Both the position numbers and the translations under genes were made by a program. A stretch of 32,675 nucleotides of DNA from Ruminococcaceae bacterium UBA7127. GTDB lineage: Bacteria > Bacillota > Clostridia > Oscillospirales > Acutalibacteraceae. Positions within the stretch are counted from its first letter, which is position 1; every line of letters begins with the position of its first letter. Below the pieces are notes generated by a model. That model had not been told where the DNA came from, searched no databases, and saw only the letters and a list, made by a program, of their open reading frames with translations. Below are positions 16,475 to 24,903 of the stretch, one piece after another. Location: NCBI GenBank assembly GCA_002493005.1, contig DKXL01000025.1, positions 1 to 32,675 of the forward strand, in the 5' to 3' direction.

Positions 16475-16603
16475 TCATCCGAGGTCTACGTCGTCACCGC
16501 CGGTTTCTAAAGTTTCAGGGTCACTGATATCAACATTAGCCATAATTTCATCAAATGAAAATTTGATAACTTCGATTTCAGGGGTATCATATGTTTTTTT
16601 CAT
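16475..16603 (-). CDS. 42-residue acidic peptide, RiPP-precursor-like
   Basis: A 43-codon frame from ATG at 16603 with a full AGGAGG 11 nt before it. The ribosome site begins directly after the TAA of the giant gene, so the two are tightly coupled. The N-terminal half begins MKKTYDTPEIEV and continues to FDEIM, giving the YxxPxI spacing seen in leader peptides read by RiPP recognition elements (for example lasso precursors). The C-terminal ~20 residues are strongly acidic, have Ser27, Thr31 and Thr34, contain GGDD and end in Leu-Gly. No signal peptide or membrane helix is present. An HPr-kinase-like gene, the type that modifies peptides, lies two genes downstream. I believe related short MKKxYxxPE peptides recur in Ruminococcus genomes. 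Function is not established. Confidence 0.75.
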   Translation of the reverse strand: MKKTYDTPEIEVIKFSFDEIMANVDISDPETLETGGDDVDLG

Positions 16604-16619
16604 ATGTCAACAATCCTCC

Positions 16620-19600
16620 TTATCCTACGCTATGAGTATAAGTCTTTATTGACTCATCTTTAAGACTGATGTAAACAGGCTTGCTCAATGTTACTTCACC
16701 GTCAACAATAATATAAGAATATGCTTTGATTACAGGATCTGTATTTGCAGGTGAGTTCTTGAAGCGATTATAAAGTTCAACTCTGTTTTTGTTGTCAAGT
16801 TTCTTAACTATTGAAGATTTAACAGCCTTAACTGTGCCATTAGCGCCGTCACTTTCATATGCAGTGCCGTTTAATATGAAGTCCTTAAGTTTAGCATCAT
16901 CAGTATTGAATTTAATATTAGCCAAATTTGTGTTGCCAAATGTATCGAGATTCGGGCCAACTGCAAGAACAATACCGCATTCGTTATCAGCAGGTTTAAT
17001 CAACTCGCCGTTCTTTGTGAATGACAAAGCAAAGTCCGCAAAGATTCTGTCAAATGATCCGTCAGCAGGCTGATCACCGTAATCGTCTGTCCACTGGTTT
17101 CTTGAATACTCAAGGAACTGGATTGTTGCAGAAATACCGGACGTTGTTATAGAATCGGGAGTTTGTTTATAAATCGGCTTGATAAGGTAATTATCATAAA
17201 GAACGTAATTAAACCATCTTGAATAAACATTAGTGACAAAATCACCATCATCATTACAAATCTCCCAGTGGCTGAACTTCTCTTTATCATTTTCCGGATT
17301 AGTTTCAGGAGCATTGAGCTTTTTGCCGTCAACAGTTACAAGTGAACCATATTCAAATTCAAGGATTTTGTCATAAGCACCTTCAGTTTTAAAACTTGAA
17401 CTGTAAGATACATAAACCTTCTTTGTAGGCTGATCAGAATGAACAACAGCAGTTGAAACGCCGTCTTGTTCGTAAATTTGATAACAGTTGTCGCCTGTTT
17501 TGTTAAAATTCCAAGCAAAGTCTTTAATAAAGTTCTTTTCGTATGGAGCATTATCAATCAAATCTTGTTCTTCAAGAGCATTCTGACCCTCAGGTAAGCC
17601 GCCCTTTACAACATATTTCTGCTCTGTGCCAAAGCGATCATAGAAGTAATATGTTATTTTAAAATCTTTATTAACAGTTTTGATGTTAGAATAGTAATTT
17701 GCGGTCTTAACTATCTGCACATCCTGGAGATTACCATCTGAATCTTTAAAGAGTCTGTCAATTGGATAATAACGAACGGTTGTAGCAACATTTCCTGAAA
17801 TTACAGTTGATATACCATCCTCGTCGCTCTCAGCAGTTTTAACGCTAGTATATGCAGGGATTCTTTCAGTTCTTCGATAAATATCTTCAAATGTATTCTT
17901 ACCCTTCATTACTGTTGTTAAAGTAATTCTCATTTTATAAGTACTATCAGCACGAATGTACTTTTGATCAACAGAAACTGATGTTGCAGAAGTAGTGTTA
18001 CCAAATGTTGCAATTACGGTGTCTCCATCCATAATCTCAACCTTAACATAGCAGTTACCCTGTCCGCCGTAAATTTGCGGCATATTTTCAACAACAGGAG
18101 AATCACTATTGTAAAGCTGATGTTTAACACTTAGGTTGCCGTCAGGAGTTTTGATAAAACGAGCAACAAAGGTATCATTACCAACCATATGTGAACGTGC
18201 CTCTGTCATCGGAACATAAGTGCCGTCAACTGAACGTTTCCACCAACCAACAAACATATATTGGTTGTCAGGGTCAGTTTCTGCTGCAAAGGTAAAGTAT
18301 TCATCAGGATTAACTCGAATAGAACCTGAAGATGTCTCATGATAGAAATCTTCATTTGTGAAGTATGCTTTTGTTCCTGTTTGTGAGCCTTGGTTTGTGC
18401 CCTCAGTAAACGAATCAGTTACAAACTCATCATTTAAAGTATTAGCGTACTGAATCTCAACTTTGCCTTCGGCAAAATCATCGTTGGTAATATATGTCCA
18501 GCGACCGTCGATACGAAGAGCCTTCTCGCCACCTTGAGAATCACCGTCAGCTTTGCCTTCATCGTTCCACATTGCTTTTTCGTAGGTTATTCTTACAGGA
18601 TATCCCTTATATTTCTCAAGTGCATTATAAGTAGCTTTATAAGTATCTATTTTACTGCCATAAATGATACCGTCAGCATTTTCAGCAAGCAAAGCAGTAG
18701 GTGAAATTACGCCTATTAGATTACCACCTTTACTGGCAGGAGCATATACATTCCACTCAGTAGCATAAGTCTGGGAACCATTGTCAATATAACCGTTAGA
18801 TACAACGTGAAGCGGTTCTTTGCCGTCTGTGCTTCCGGAAATATTATCATTATAAATATCTACAAGACCACCCAAGTGGTTAGTCAAGTCTTCCCAACCA
18901 TTTTTTAAGCAAGAAACATTTTCATCGGTAATTTTGCCACCAATATCAGCAATTTTGTTGTTACCGCCATTTCTGTATTTGAATTCAAAGAAGATATCCC
19001 TTGCCTTTTTAACATCATTAATTCTTAAGAAGCAGTTATAGTCGTAGGTCTGAATGTTGTTACGATTGTTCCCCGTACCGTTCTCAACACGAAGCGAGTG
19101 AATATCATCCCAAACATAGTTAGAAAGTGTGATACCTGAAATAGGACGAGATGTATTGCCGTTAAGATGCTTTGGAACCTGCATATAGAAACGACCACCG
19201 TCTTTAACAAGCGGCTGTCCGGGATAGCCACCAAATGCTTGCATATTTTCAGCATTAAACGCTACGGTTGCATCTGCACCACCTTGATAGAATGCATAAA
19301 CAGAAAGTGTATCACCAGCAACATCTGCTAATTCTTCGGTTCTACCTTCAACGTAGAATGTAACAGTGTCTTCATCATCAAAGTAGTAATAAATTGGAGT
19401 GATTTCAATAGTATTGCCTGTGAAATTATCTGCATCAGGAATTGCATAGGTACAGGTATATACACCATCAGATTTGTGAGCTTCCGCCTCAGATTTTGTA
19501 ATGACGCCATATGAGTCGCCATTGATGCAGAAAGCCTTTACGTAATAATCATTTCTGTATCCAGTTGCAATTGTTGTTTGAATAGTGATTGTAGCACCCT

Positions 19601-22600
19601 TTTTAGCAACATACTGCCCATAATATGTATGTTCCTGTTTAAGGGTTGCGCCTGATGTTACTTTTGTATCAGCCATATCGGCATATTTTTGGTAACCTGC
19701 ACGAATTGTACCGTCTTTTGCGTATACAGTTACCTTGTTAGAAACTACACCCGGAAGAGTTGTTGATGCAACAACAATAGGCTTATCGACCGGTACGGTA
19801 AATGATTCGCCGTTAATGGTATAGGTTTCGCCGGGATAATAAACAATAATGTAATAATCTTCATTAGTGGACAATTTTGCATATTTTTTATTATTAGCAC
19901 CGTGATCCTGAAGTGTAAAGTTTGAGCCTTTTTTAGCATCATTGATGTATACACCGGAATCCCAATAGTAAACAGTAGCCGATGAAGATGCTGAACCTAA
20001 GCCGGCATCATTTGGCGGATCTGACCACTGCTTAACATCATTATTCTCTAAATAATAGGCACCATTGGTATCAGCTAAGTTAATCTCTTTACTTTCGTTA
20101 CCGCCTGTTTGCTTACCGTCGTTTATTTTACATCTGTTAGCACCAGCAGGAATTTCAACTCTATAGACGCCTTGATTAGATTTATTGTTTTCAATCCATA
20201 CCATTTTGGTACCAGGCCAAGTTGTTTTGTTTTCTCCCTTATCTACCCAGAAGTGACAATGTAAATCAGACCAACCCACACTATTTGTAAAATACACATA
20301 TCTTGTGCCGGAAGGAGATGATGAGCCTGAGCTTTTCTTAATTGTAAAGAGCTGGTCGTTACCGGTTCTGTTCGGAGAATAGTAGCCATATGCTACACCG
20401 CCGATTTTGCTCTCGGACAACTGTTGGTCTTTATAATCACTGAGAGAATTGCCACTAGCGTCATAACCGTCGTAATAGTAATCAGATTTACCCTGATATT
20501 CGGTGAAGGTTGCTGTTATGATTACGTCAGACTCCGGCATTGTAAATGACAATGTTTTTGAAGTGCCTTCCTCGACTGATGTTCCGGAATCAGTTTTAAC
20601 AGTAATCTTCTGAAAGGTACCTGCAACTTCGGTTGCCGTAACTGTTACAGTATCATTCGGCTCAGCAGTTGTTTTGTTCACAACTACAGTACCCCATGAA
20701 GTGTTGTTTGAAGAAGCAGTAATTGTAAATGCAGTAATTTCTTCAAATTCAGCAGCAACAGTTTCATCAGAGGTAGCAGTGCCTGTGTAAGTGTAAGCCT
20801 TACGCTTTTGAGCGCTTGTAAGAGTAGTTATTGGAGTACCATTAACAGTAATTGATTTTATCTGATAACCAGACGCAGGAGTTACAGTAACTGTATATTG
20901 TTCACCTGCAGCAGAAGTAGTTGAGGCAGAAATTGAGCCATGATCACCTGCTGTGGTTGTAACACTATAAATCTTTTTATACTGAGCTGTAACAACACCA
21001 TTGTTACTTGTTGGTGCGTATTTAGCTGTACGATTAGTTGTGTTTACATCAGTCAAAGTACCGTTTGTTGCCGAGAAACCGGCAAATTTATAACCGGCTA
21101 CTTCAGGAGCAGTAACGGCAATACCATCAATGGTACCGCTTGAATCTACTGTTACAGTCGCATCCGGAAGAGTATTGGTGTATGAGCCATCAGCGCCTGT
21201 TGTTGAATACTTGGCTACACCTGTGATACCTGTGTAAACAATCTTTTCAAAGTTTGCAGTGATTGTGATAGCTCCGTATTTGCCGGCTGTTGACAAATTA
21301 TAAGTTACAACACCATTTGAAGCTATATTTACTAATGGTGTGTCTGTTGTAATAGTTGCAGTTATGCCACCGGTAACAGTAAAGCTCTTGAACTTATATC
21401 CAGATTGAGGGGTTGCAGTTAAAGTAAGTGTATCGCCCATTTTATATGTTGATACTTCAGTTGTATTTTTCTTGACTGTAATAGTACCTGATGTTGATGG
21501 GTCAACAGTTTTGGTTATTGCATAGTTATCCAAAACAAATGTAACATTTACAGTAACATTTGAAGCAGGCATTTTAAATGTTGCAGACTTTTTATCCGAA
21601 GAAAGAGAAGCTGTGCCTGTTGAAGTGCCATATGTATATTTTACTTCGCTTACTAAGTAACCATTTGCAGGAGTAATGCCGGATACTGTAATTGTATCGT
21701 TATAATGAGCACTTGTCTTATCAACAGTAAATGTACCGTTAGACTCAGTTCCCTTTGTAACGGTGTAATTAGACTGTTTGAATGTTACTGCAACAGTAGT
21801 GTCAGCAGTAATATTAGTGCCGCTATAAACTCCGTTTGTCAATGAGGATTTCTTGTCTACACCACCAACTGTGAATGCATCAACCTCATAGCCTGTGTTA
21901 GGAGTAACAGTAATTTCGTAGCTTGATCCCTTTTCGAGAGATTTTGATGTACTGCTTGAACCGGCAATCTGTGTTTCGCTGTCAATCTTACCTTTACCGT
22001 TGTTACCTACGTTCAAAGTAAGAGTATATTTTTCAACAGCGGATTCCCATTTAATTTTTTCATTAGCAGAATCCCAGTAAATTATTATTTCTTTACCTGA
22101 TTGTCCTGTAATACCCCATTTATTATACTCATCTTTTTTAACAGTTGTACCTTGCTCTGACCATTGTTTTTCGGTCAATACTACATTACTTTTACCAGGA
22201 CCGTAATATGTTGATGTATCAGTAATCAATGCATACAAATCGGCGGTAGGTGTAATCTTACATGAATATATACCCTTAGTTGCAGTTTCCGTAAACTTGT
22301 AACCTTTATCAGTACCAAAATTTCCACCCATATAACCGGTTAAATAGTATTCTTCAGGTGCAGTTACATTTACTGTTACTGTATTTTCAACTGATGTATA
22401 ACCGGTTGCAGAAGCAACTACCTTAAAGGTATATGAACCTGTGCCGGATGGTGTAAAAGTAGCAGTAGCAGATGTTGCGCTGGTGGTTACCGTACTCTTA
22501 TTATCTTTAAATGTACCATTTCCGTCTGAAGTCTTAGTGAATGTGTATGTAACATCGCCAAGACCTGATGCTTTACTGCTAAGAGTAGCAGTCAAAGTAA

Positions 22601-23186
22601 TGGGATTATTCTTTTCAGCAGGCGATGGTGTAGCTGTAAGTGATACAGATGAAGCTACATCAGGATTCTGCACTGTATAAGTTGACCAAGATGAATTATT
22701 ATCCCAGCTATCCAATTTTACACAATTCTTTGTACCCTTACTGTCAACTGACATACGTAAAGAATAATTCCAAAATTCAGTTCCATCAGATTTTAAACGT
22801 AGAAATCTTACAGAACCAAGATTCGCAGCAGGAACAGTAACCTTATATATATCTCCATTCACATTAGAAACATTTGTATAAGAAGATGGCGTCTTCTTAT
22901 TGTTCACGTTAGAATCACTAAAACTGTCGTTTTTTGTCTCATAACACCTATTATCATTATCTTGATAATAGAAAAGTGCAACGATTTTTGCGCCAGAAGA
23001 CCAAATGTTACCGTCACCCTTCACGCTGCTTGAATTAATATCAAAGTAAATAGTATCGCCAGATGTAAACTTGTCGGATGTAGCAGAAGTATTAATTACA
23101 CCAACAAGCATTGTTGAAATTATCATCATTATTGAAAGGATGATTGACAATGAGCTTTTGCCGATACGAGAAATTTTTGTTTTCAT
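16620..23186 (-). CDS. Giant secreted multidomain protein with InlB-type repeats and a CBM26-like starch-binding module
   Basis: Protein of 2188 residues. A long signal peptide (~1-35, hydrophobic core ILSIMMIISTMLVGVI) starts it. A carbohydrate-binding-like beta domain (~42-173) and an Ig-like domain (~178-277) follow. A third domain starts YYLTGYMGG (~280-385). Six divergent InlB/Listeria-Bacteroides-type repeats of ~80-95 residues (~386-897) end in patterns such as TVAVTFKQ and VNVTFVLD. A CBM26-like module (~961-1055) has YVYFTNSVGWSDLHCHFW, WPGTKM and INDGKQTG. The remaining ~1100 residues are mainly beta and unassigned, with an FVGWWK motif near ~1530. No sortase signal or dockerin is visible at the C-terminus (ends THSVG). 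ATG follows GGAGGT. A starch- or glycan-binding surface role is inferred; no catalytic domain was recognised. Confidence 0.9.
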   Translation of the reverse strand: MKTKISRIGKSSLSIILSIMMIISTMLVGVINTSATSDKFTSGDTIYFDINSSSVKGDGNIWSSGAKIVALFYYQDNDNRCYETKNDSFSDSNVNNKKTPSSYTNVSNVNGDIYKVTVPAANLGSVRFLRLKSDGTEFWNYSLRMSVDSKGTKNCVKLDSWDNNSSWSTYTVQNPDVASSVSLTATPSPAEKNNPITLTATLSSKASGLGDVTYTFTKTSDGNGTFKDNKSTVTTSATSATATFTPSGTGSYTFKVVASATGYTSVENTVTVNVTAPEEYYLTGYMGGNFGTDKGYKFTETATKGIYSCKITPTADLYALITDTSTYYGPGKSNVVLTEKQWSEQGTTVKKDEYNKWGITGQSGKEIIIYWDSANEKIKWESAVEKYTLTLNVGNNGKGKIDSETQIAGSSSTSKSLEKGSSYEITVTPNTGYEVDAFTVGGVDKKSSLTNGVYSGTNITADTTVAVTFKQSNYTVTKGTESNGTFTVDKTSAHYNDTITVSGITPANGYLVSEVKYTYGTSTGTASLSSDKKSATFKMPASNVTVNVTFVLDNYAITKTVDPSTSGTITVKKNTTEVSTYKMGDTLTLTATPQSGYKFKSFTVTGGITATITTDTPLVNIASNGVVTYNLSTAGKYGAITITANFEKIVYTGITGVAKYSTTGADGSYTNTLPDATVTVDSSGTIDGIAVTAPEVAGYKFAGFSATNGTLTDVNTTNRTAKYAPTSNNGVVTAQYKKIYSVTTTAGDHGSISASTTSAAGEQYTVTVTPASGYQIKSITVNGTPITTLTSAQKRKAYTYTGTATSDETVAAEFEEITAFTITASSNNTSWGTVVVNKTTAEPNDTVTVTATEVAGTFQKITVKTDSGTSVEEGTSKTLSFTMPESDVIITATFTEYQGKSDYYYDGYDASGNSLSDYKDQQLSESKIGGVAYGYYSPNRTGNDQLFTIKKSSGSSSPSGTRYVYFTNSVGWSDLHCHFWVDKGENKTTWPGTKMVWIENNKSNQGVYRVEIPAGANRCKINDGKQTGGNESKEINLADTNGAYYLENNDVKQWSDPPNDAGLGSASSSATVYYWDSGVYINDAKKGSNFTLQDHGANNKKYAKLSTNEDYYIIVYYPGETYTINGESFTVPVDKPIVVASTTLPGVVSNKVTVYAKDGTIRAGYQKYADMADTKVTSGATLKQEHTYYGQYVAKKGATITIQTTIATGYRNDYYVKAFCINGDSYGVITKSEAEAHKSDGVYTCTYAIPDADNFTGNTIEITPIYYYFDDEDTVTFYVEGRTEELADVAGDTLSVYAFYQGGADATVAFNAENMQAFGGYPGQPLVKDGGRFYMQVPKHLNGNTSRPISGITLSNYVWDDIHSLRVENGTGNNRNNIQTYDYNCFLRINDVKKARDIFFEFKYRNGGNNKIADIGGKITDENVSCLKNGWEDLTNHLGGLVDIYNDNISGSTDGKEPLHVVSNGYIDNGSQTYATEWNVYAPASKGGNLIGVISPTALLAENADGIIYGSKIDTYKATYNALEKYKGYPVRITYEKAMWNDEGKADGDSQGGEKALRIDGRWTYITNDDFAEGKVEIQYANTLNDEFVTDSFTEGTNQGSQTGTKAYFTNEDFYHETSSGSIRVNPDEYFTFAAETDPDNQYMFVGWWKRSVDGTYVPMTEARSHMVGNDTFVARFIKTPDGNLSVKHQLYNSDSPVVENMPQIYGGQGNCYVKVEIMDGDTVIATFGNTTSATSVSVDQKYIRADSTYKMRITLTTVMKGKNTFEDIYRRTERIPAYTSVKTAESDEDGISTVISGNVATTVRYYPIDRLFKDSDGNLQDVQIVKTANYYSNIKTVNKDFKITYYFYDRFGTEQKYVVKGGLPEGQNALEEQDLIDNAPYEKNFIKDFAWNFNKTGDNCYQIYEQDGVSTAVVHSDQPTKKVYVSYSSSFKTEGAYDKILEFEYGSLVTVDGKKLNAPETNPENDKEKFSHWEICNDDGDFVTNVYSRWFNYVLYDNYLIKPIYKQTPDSITTSGISATIQFLEYSRNQWTDDYGDQPADGSFDRIFADFALSFTKNGELIKPADNECGIVLAVGPNLDTFGNTNLANIKFNTDDAKLKDFILNGTAYESDGANGTVKAVKSSIVKKLDNKNRVELYNRFKNSPANTDPVIKAYSYIIVDGEVTLSKPVYISLKDESIKTYTHSVG

Positions 23187-23404
23187 AATTTATTACCTCC
23201 ATAACCTAATATTTTGGTTTAATGTGAGATTTGCGAGCGAATTTTGGCTTTTACCGCCTGACCAACGGTGAAAACATTACAATGTACAATTAACAATTAA
23301 ATTAAATCAACGATAATTAGTTGTGTGCTGTTTGTTAATTGCAACAATTGATTGATTATTGCTTTGTTTCGGTCAAAATGAGCGCACTGACCCACATTTA
23401 TTTA
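23187..23404 (-). other. Long 5' leader of the giant-protein operon
   Basis: About 217 nt separate the inferred transcription start from the ATG. Short hairpins are possible (GGTCA/TGACC near the 5' end; ACCG/CGGT nearer the gene), and an AT-rich stretch with repeated AATTGTTAATTG-like words lies in the middle. No known riboswitch, T-box or other named element was recognised, and no coding frame is convincing. Confidence 0.5.
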
Positions 23405-23410
23405 CATCCA

Positions 23411-23439
23411 ATTATAACATTTTAATCAATTACTTTCAA
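23411..23439 (-). promoter_or_regulatory. SigA-type promoter for the giant-protein operon
   Basis: On the minus strand TTGAAA-N17-TATAAT with an extended TG immediately before the -10 (TGTTATAAT). Both boxes are near consensus. Confidence 0.75.
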
Positions 23440-23660
23440 TATTTTTAGACGGGTTTTACTATATTTGTTAGTTTTGATGATTATTTGACTTATTAGAAAA
23501 CAAAATTGTCGTTTTGACAATATCATTGTGCATAGTACATAATTGTTTGCAACCATTTTGGTAAAGTTAACTATATTGTATATCAAGCCGATTATGTCAA
23601 TTTGATATATATATTGTGGTTATATTGAAAAATTTGAGTGTATTTTGTATAGTGGTGGGG
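23440..23660. other. AT-rich intergenic stretch, no gene seen
   Basis: No coding frame, RNA gene or strong terminator is apparent. A weak 6-bp stem ATTGTC/GACAAT occurs near 23506-23522. The stretch separates the giant-protein promoter from the repeat island. Confidence 0.5.
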
Positions 23661-23661
23661 G

Positions 23662-23685
23662 TGTGATTTTCTTTTGTTTGAAAAG
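23662..23685 (+). repeat. 24-bp direct repeat, copy 1
   Basis: Starts TGTGATTTTCTTTTG and ends GTTTGAAAAG. It is identical to 23928-23951 and directly abuts repeat copy A. Confidence 0.85.
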
Positions 23686-23823
23686 GCGGCGTGACGCCGC
23701 TCACATTTCGAGCAGGTAGGTTGATATATTTTAATACGTTTGTTGCCCGACAACGGCAATCCGTTTTCGGACGACCAATGGTCGCCCCTACCGGGTGGGT
23801 GGTCACGGATTCAATTTACAAAG
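23686..23823 (+). repeat. Interspersed repeat copy A (head plus tail)
   Basis: The head opens with hairpin GCGGCG-TGA-CGCCGC, then a segment containing TTCGAGCAGGTAGG and TTGCCCGAC. The tail holds a second hairpin around CGACCAATGGTCG, then CCCCTACCGGGTGGG. The head (23688-23751) is identical over 64 bp to copy C, and the tail (23745-23823) matches copy D almost exactly. No plausible protein is encoded. Confidence 0.9.
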
Positions 23824-23841
23824 TAAAAAGGCGACCAAAGG

Positions 23842-23907
23842 GCGGCGTGACGCCGCTCACAATTCGAGTAGATAGGGTGATGTGTTTTTATGCGTTAGTT
23901 GCCCGAC
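23842..23907 (+). repeat. Interspersed repeat copy B (head only)
   Basis: Same GCGGCG-TGA-CGCCGC hairpin, then a diverged version of the head (ATTCGAGTAGATAGGG instead of TTTCGAGCAGGTAGG), ending TTGCCCGAC. It follows copy A after a short piece of tail. Confidence 0.8.
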
Positions 23908-23927
23908 AATTTATATATGGCTTTTTA

Positions 23928-23951
23928 TGTGATTTTCTTTTGTTTGAAAAG
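23928..23951 (+). repeat. 24-bp direct repeat, copy 2
   Basis: Identical to 23662-23685. Here it leads into the long GC-poor inverted repeat at 23974-24012 instead of the standard head. Confidence 0.85.
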
Positions 23952-23973
23952 AAAACCACGAAAAGAAAGCAAA

Positions 23974-24012
23974 TTTAAGGGGAAAGGGATTTCGATTCCC
24001 TTTCCCCTTAAA
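23974..24012. repeat. 16-bp perfect inverted repeat
   Basis: TTTAAGGGGAAAGGGA pairs perfectly with TCCCTTTCCCCTTAAA across a 7-nt loop. It can form a stable hairpin on either strand. The following bases are AAAATCC, so it is not an obvious terminator on the plus strand. Confidence 0.85.
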
Positions 24013-24033
24013 AATCCCCTTTCCTTGAATCGA

Positions 24034-24052
24034 CCAAAGGGTTTCCCTTTGG
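24034..24052. repeat. 8-bp perfect inverted repeat
   Basis: CCAAAGGG-TTT-CCCTTTGG, 22 bp after the larger inverted repeat. Together they look like a compact structured element with no coding capacity. Confidence 0.75.
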
Positions 24053-24127
24053 AATCCCGATTAATGAGAAATGTTATTACTTTTGTATTTATGGTTTGTG
24101 TAAGAGCAACTGTTGCTTATTGTGATT

Positions 24128-24191
24128 GGCGTGACGCCGCTCACATTTCGAGCAGGTAGGTTGATATATTTTAATACGTTTGTTGCCCGAC
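24128..24191 (+). repeat. Interspersed repeat copy C (head only)
   Basis: 64 bp identical to the head of copy A (23688-23751). It ends at TTGCCCGAC and lies 31 bp past the toxin stop codon, marking one side of the toxin-antitoxin pair. Confidence 0.92.
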
Positions 24192-24222
24192 CGTTTTTAA
24201 GTATTTTTCTATGAAGCAGTAT

Positions 24223-24546
24223 TTAGATGTCGCTCGGCTCTCCAAATAGGATTTGTATAAAGTTCCTCCGTCCGTAAAGTACACGGACAATCTTTACTGT
24301 ATGATTTTCGATTCGGTAAAACACCGTATAATTACCGCAGACCAAAAAACGGTAGTCTGTTTCAAAATACACTATAGAAGAAAGCGGAGCACCGCTTTCG
24401 GGAAAACCAGAAAGCATACGGATTCTCTTTGTTATTTTTGCGACCGTACCTATTGCCGCCTGCTCATTGCAAAGCTCTTCCGTAATATATGCCTTCGTCT
24501 GCTCTAAATCTGCGATTGCTTCCGGTGAAAATTTTATCTCAGTCAT
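24223..24546 (-). CDS. RelE/ParE-family toxin
   Basis: Protein of 107 residues, starting at ATG 24546 inside the antitoxin stop (overlap ATGACTGA). It opens with MTEIKFSPEAIADLEQ and a helix with YITEEL, and the C-terminal strands YRFLVCGNYTVFYRIE and VKIVRVLYGRRNF match the RelE/ParE fold with its basic C-terminal end. RelE-type toxins cut mRNA at the ribosome and ParE-type toxins poison gyrase; the sequence alone does not decide which. It has no promoter of its own and depends on the upstream antitoxin gene. Two repeat copies bracket the pair. Confidence 0.9.
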   Translation of the reverse strand: MTEIKFSPEAIADLEQTKAYITEELCNEQAAIGTVAKITKRIRMLSGFPESGAPLSSIVYFETDYRFLVCGNYTVFYRIENHTVKIVRVLYGRRNFIQILFGEPSDI

Positions 24547-24793
24547 GCACAATACCTAACATTTTCTCAACATCAACAATATCCGTCCAACCTTTTTCCT
24601 TTGCGGACTGTTCGCCTTTGGAAAGCTCGCCCATCAGCTTAATTACAGCCTTTGTTTTTTCGTATTCCTCCATATCGACAATGGCATATCTACCCCTGCC
24701 GTTTTTTGTCAAAAACACAGGCTCTCCAACCGCAATATCTCGCAGTACCTCCGTATAGTTTCTCAAATCAGACACAGGTTTTATATTTGGCAT
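24539..24793 (-). CDS. Phd/YefM-family antitoxin
   Basis: Protein of 84 residues. The start is ATG at 24793, eight nt after AGGAG; a TTG 18 nt upstream would swallow the ribosome site. The N-terminus IKPVSDLRNYTEVLRDIAVGEPVFLTKNGRGRYAIVDMEEYE is the Phd/YefM DNA-binding dimer domain. The C-terminal ~30 residues, rich in Lys, Glu and Asp, would wrap the toxin. It overlaps the toxin gene by 8 nt, the usual order and coupling for this class. It probably represses its own promoter. Confidence 0.92.
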   Translation of the reverse strand: MPNIKPVSDLRNYTEVLRDIAVGEPVFLTKNGRGRYAIVDMEEYEKTKAVIKLMGELSKGEQSAKEKGWTDIVDVEKMLGIVHD

Positions 24794-24819
24794 AACATTC
24801 GCTCCTTCCAAGTTTGCTG

Positions 24820-24853
24820 TAATTATTATACCCTAATTATTCGTAAAATGCAA
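24820..24853 (-). promoter_or_regulatory. Promoter and putative operator of the toxin-antitoxin operon
   Basis: On the minus strand TTGCAT-N17-TATAAT (24825-24853). Two direct copies of AATAATTA, 14 bp apart, overlap the -10 region (24820-24827 and 24834-24841) and could be the antitoxin operator. Confidence 0.65.
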
Positions 24854-24903
24854 CAGCATATTTGAAATTTGCACGAACAGACTTATTCAATTTGCAATGA
24901 TAA

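Noticed and set aside
16620..16700. Sortase signal or dockerin at the C-terminus of the giant protein
   Set aside because: The last residues show neither LPxTG with a hydrophobic tail nor Ca-binding dockerin loops.
23187..23404. Known riboswitch in the giant-protein leader
   Set aside because: I could not match any class; only short stems and AT-rich words are present.
23691..24159. Open frames of 70-95 codons across the repeat island
   Set aside because: They follow the repeat sequence itself, lack ribosome sites and show low-complexity, hairpin-driven residues.
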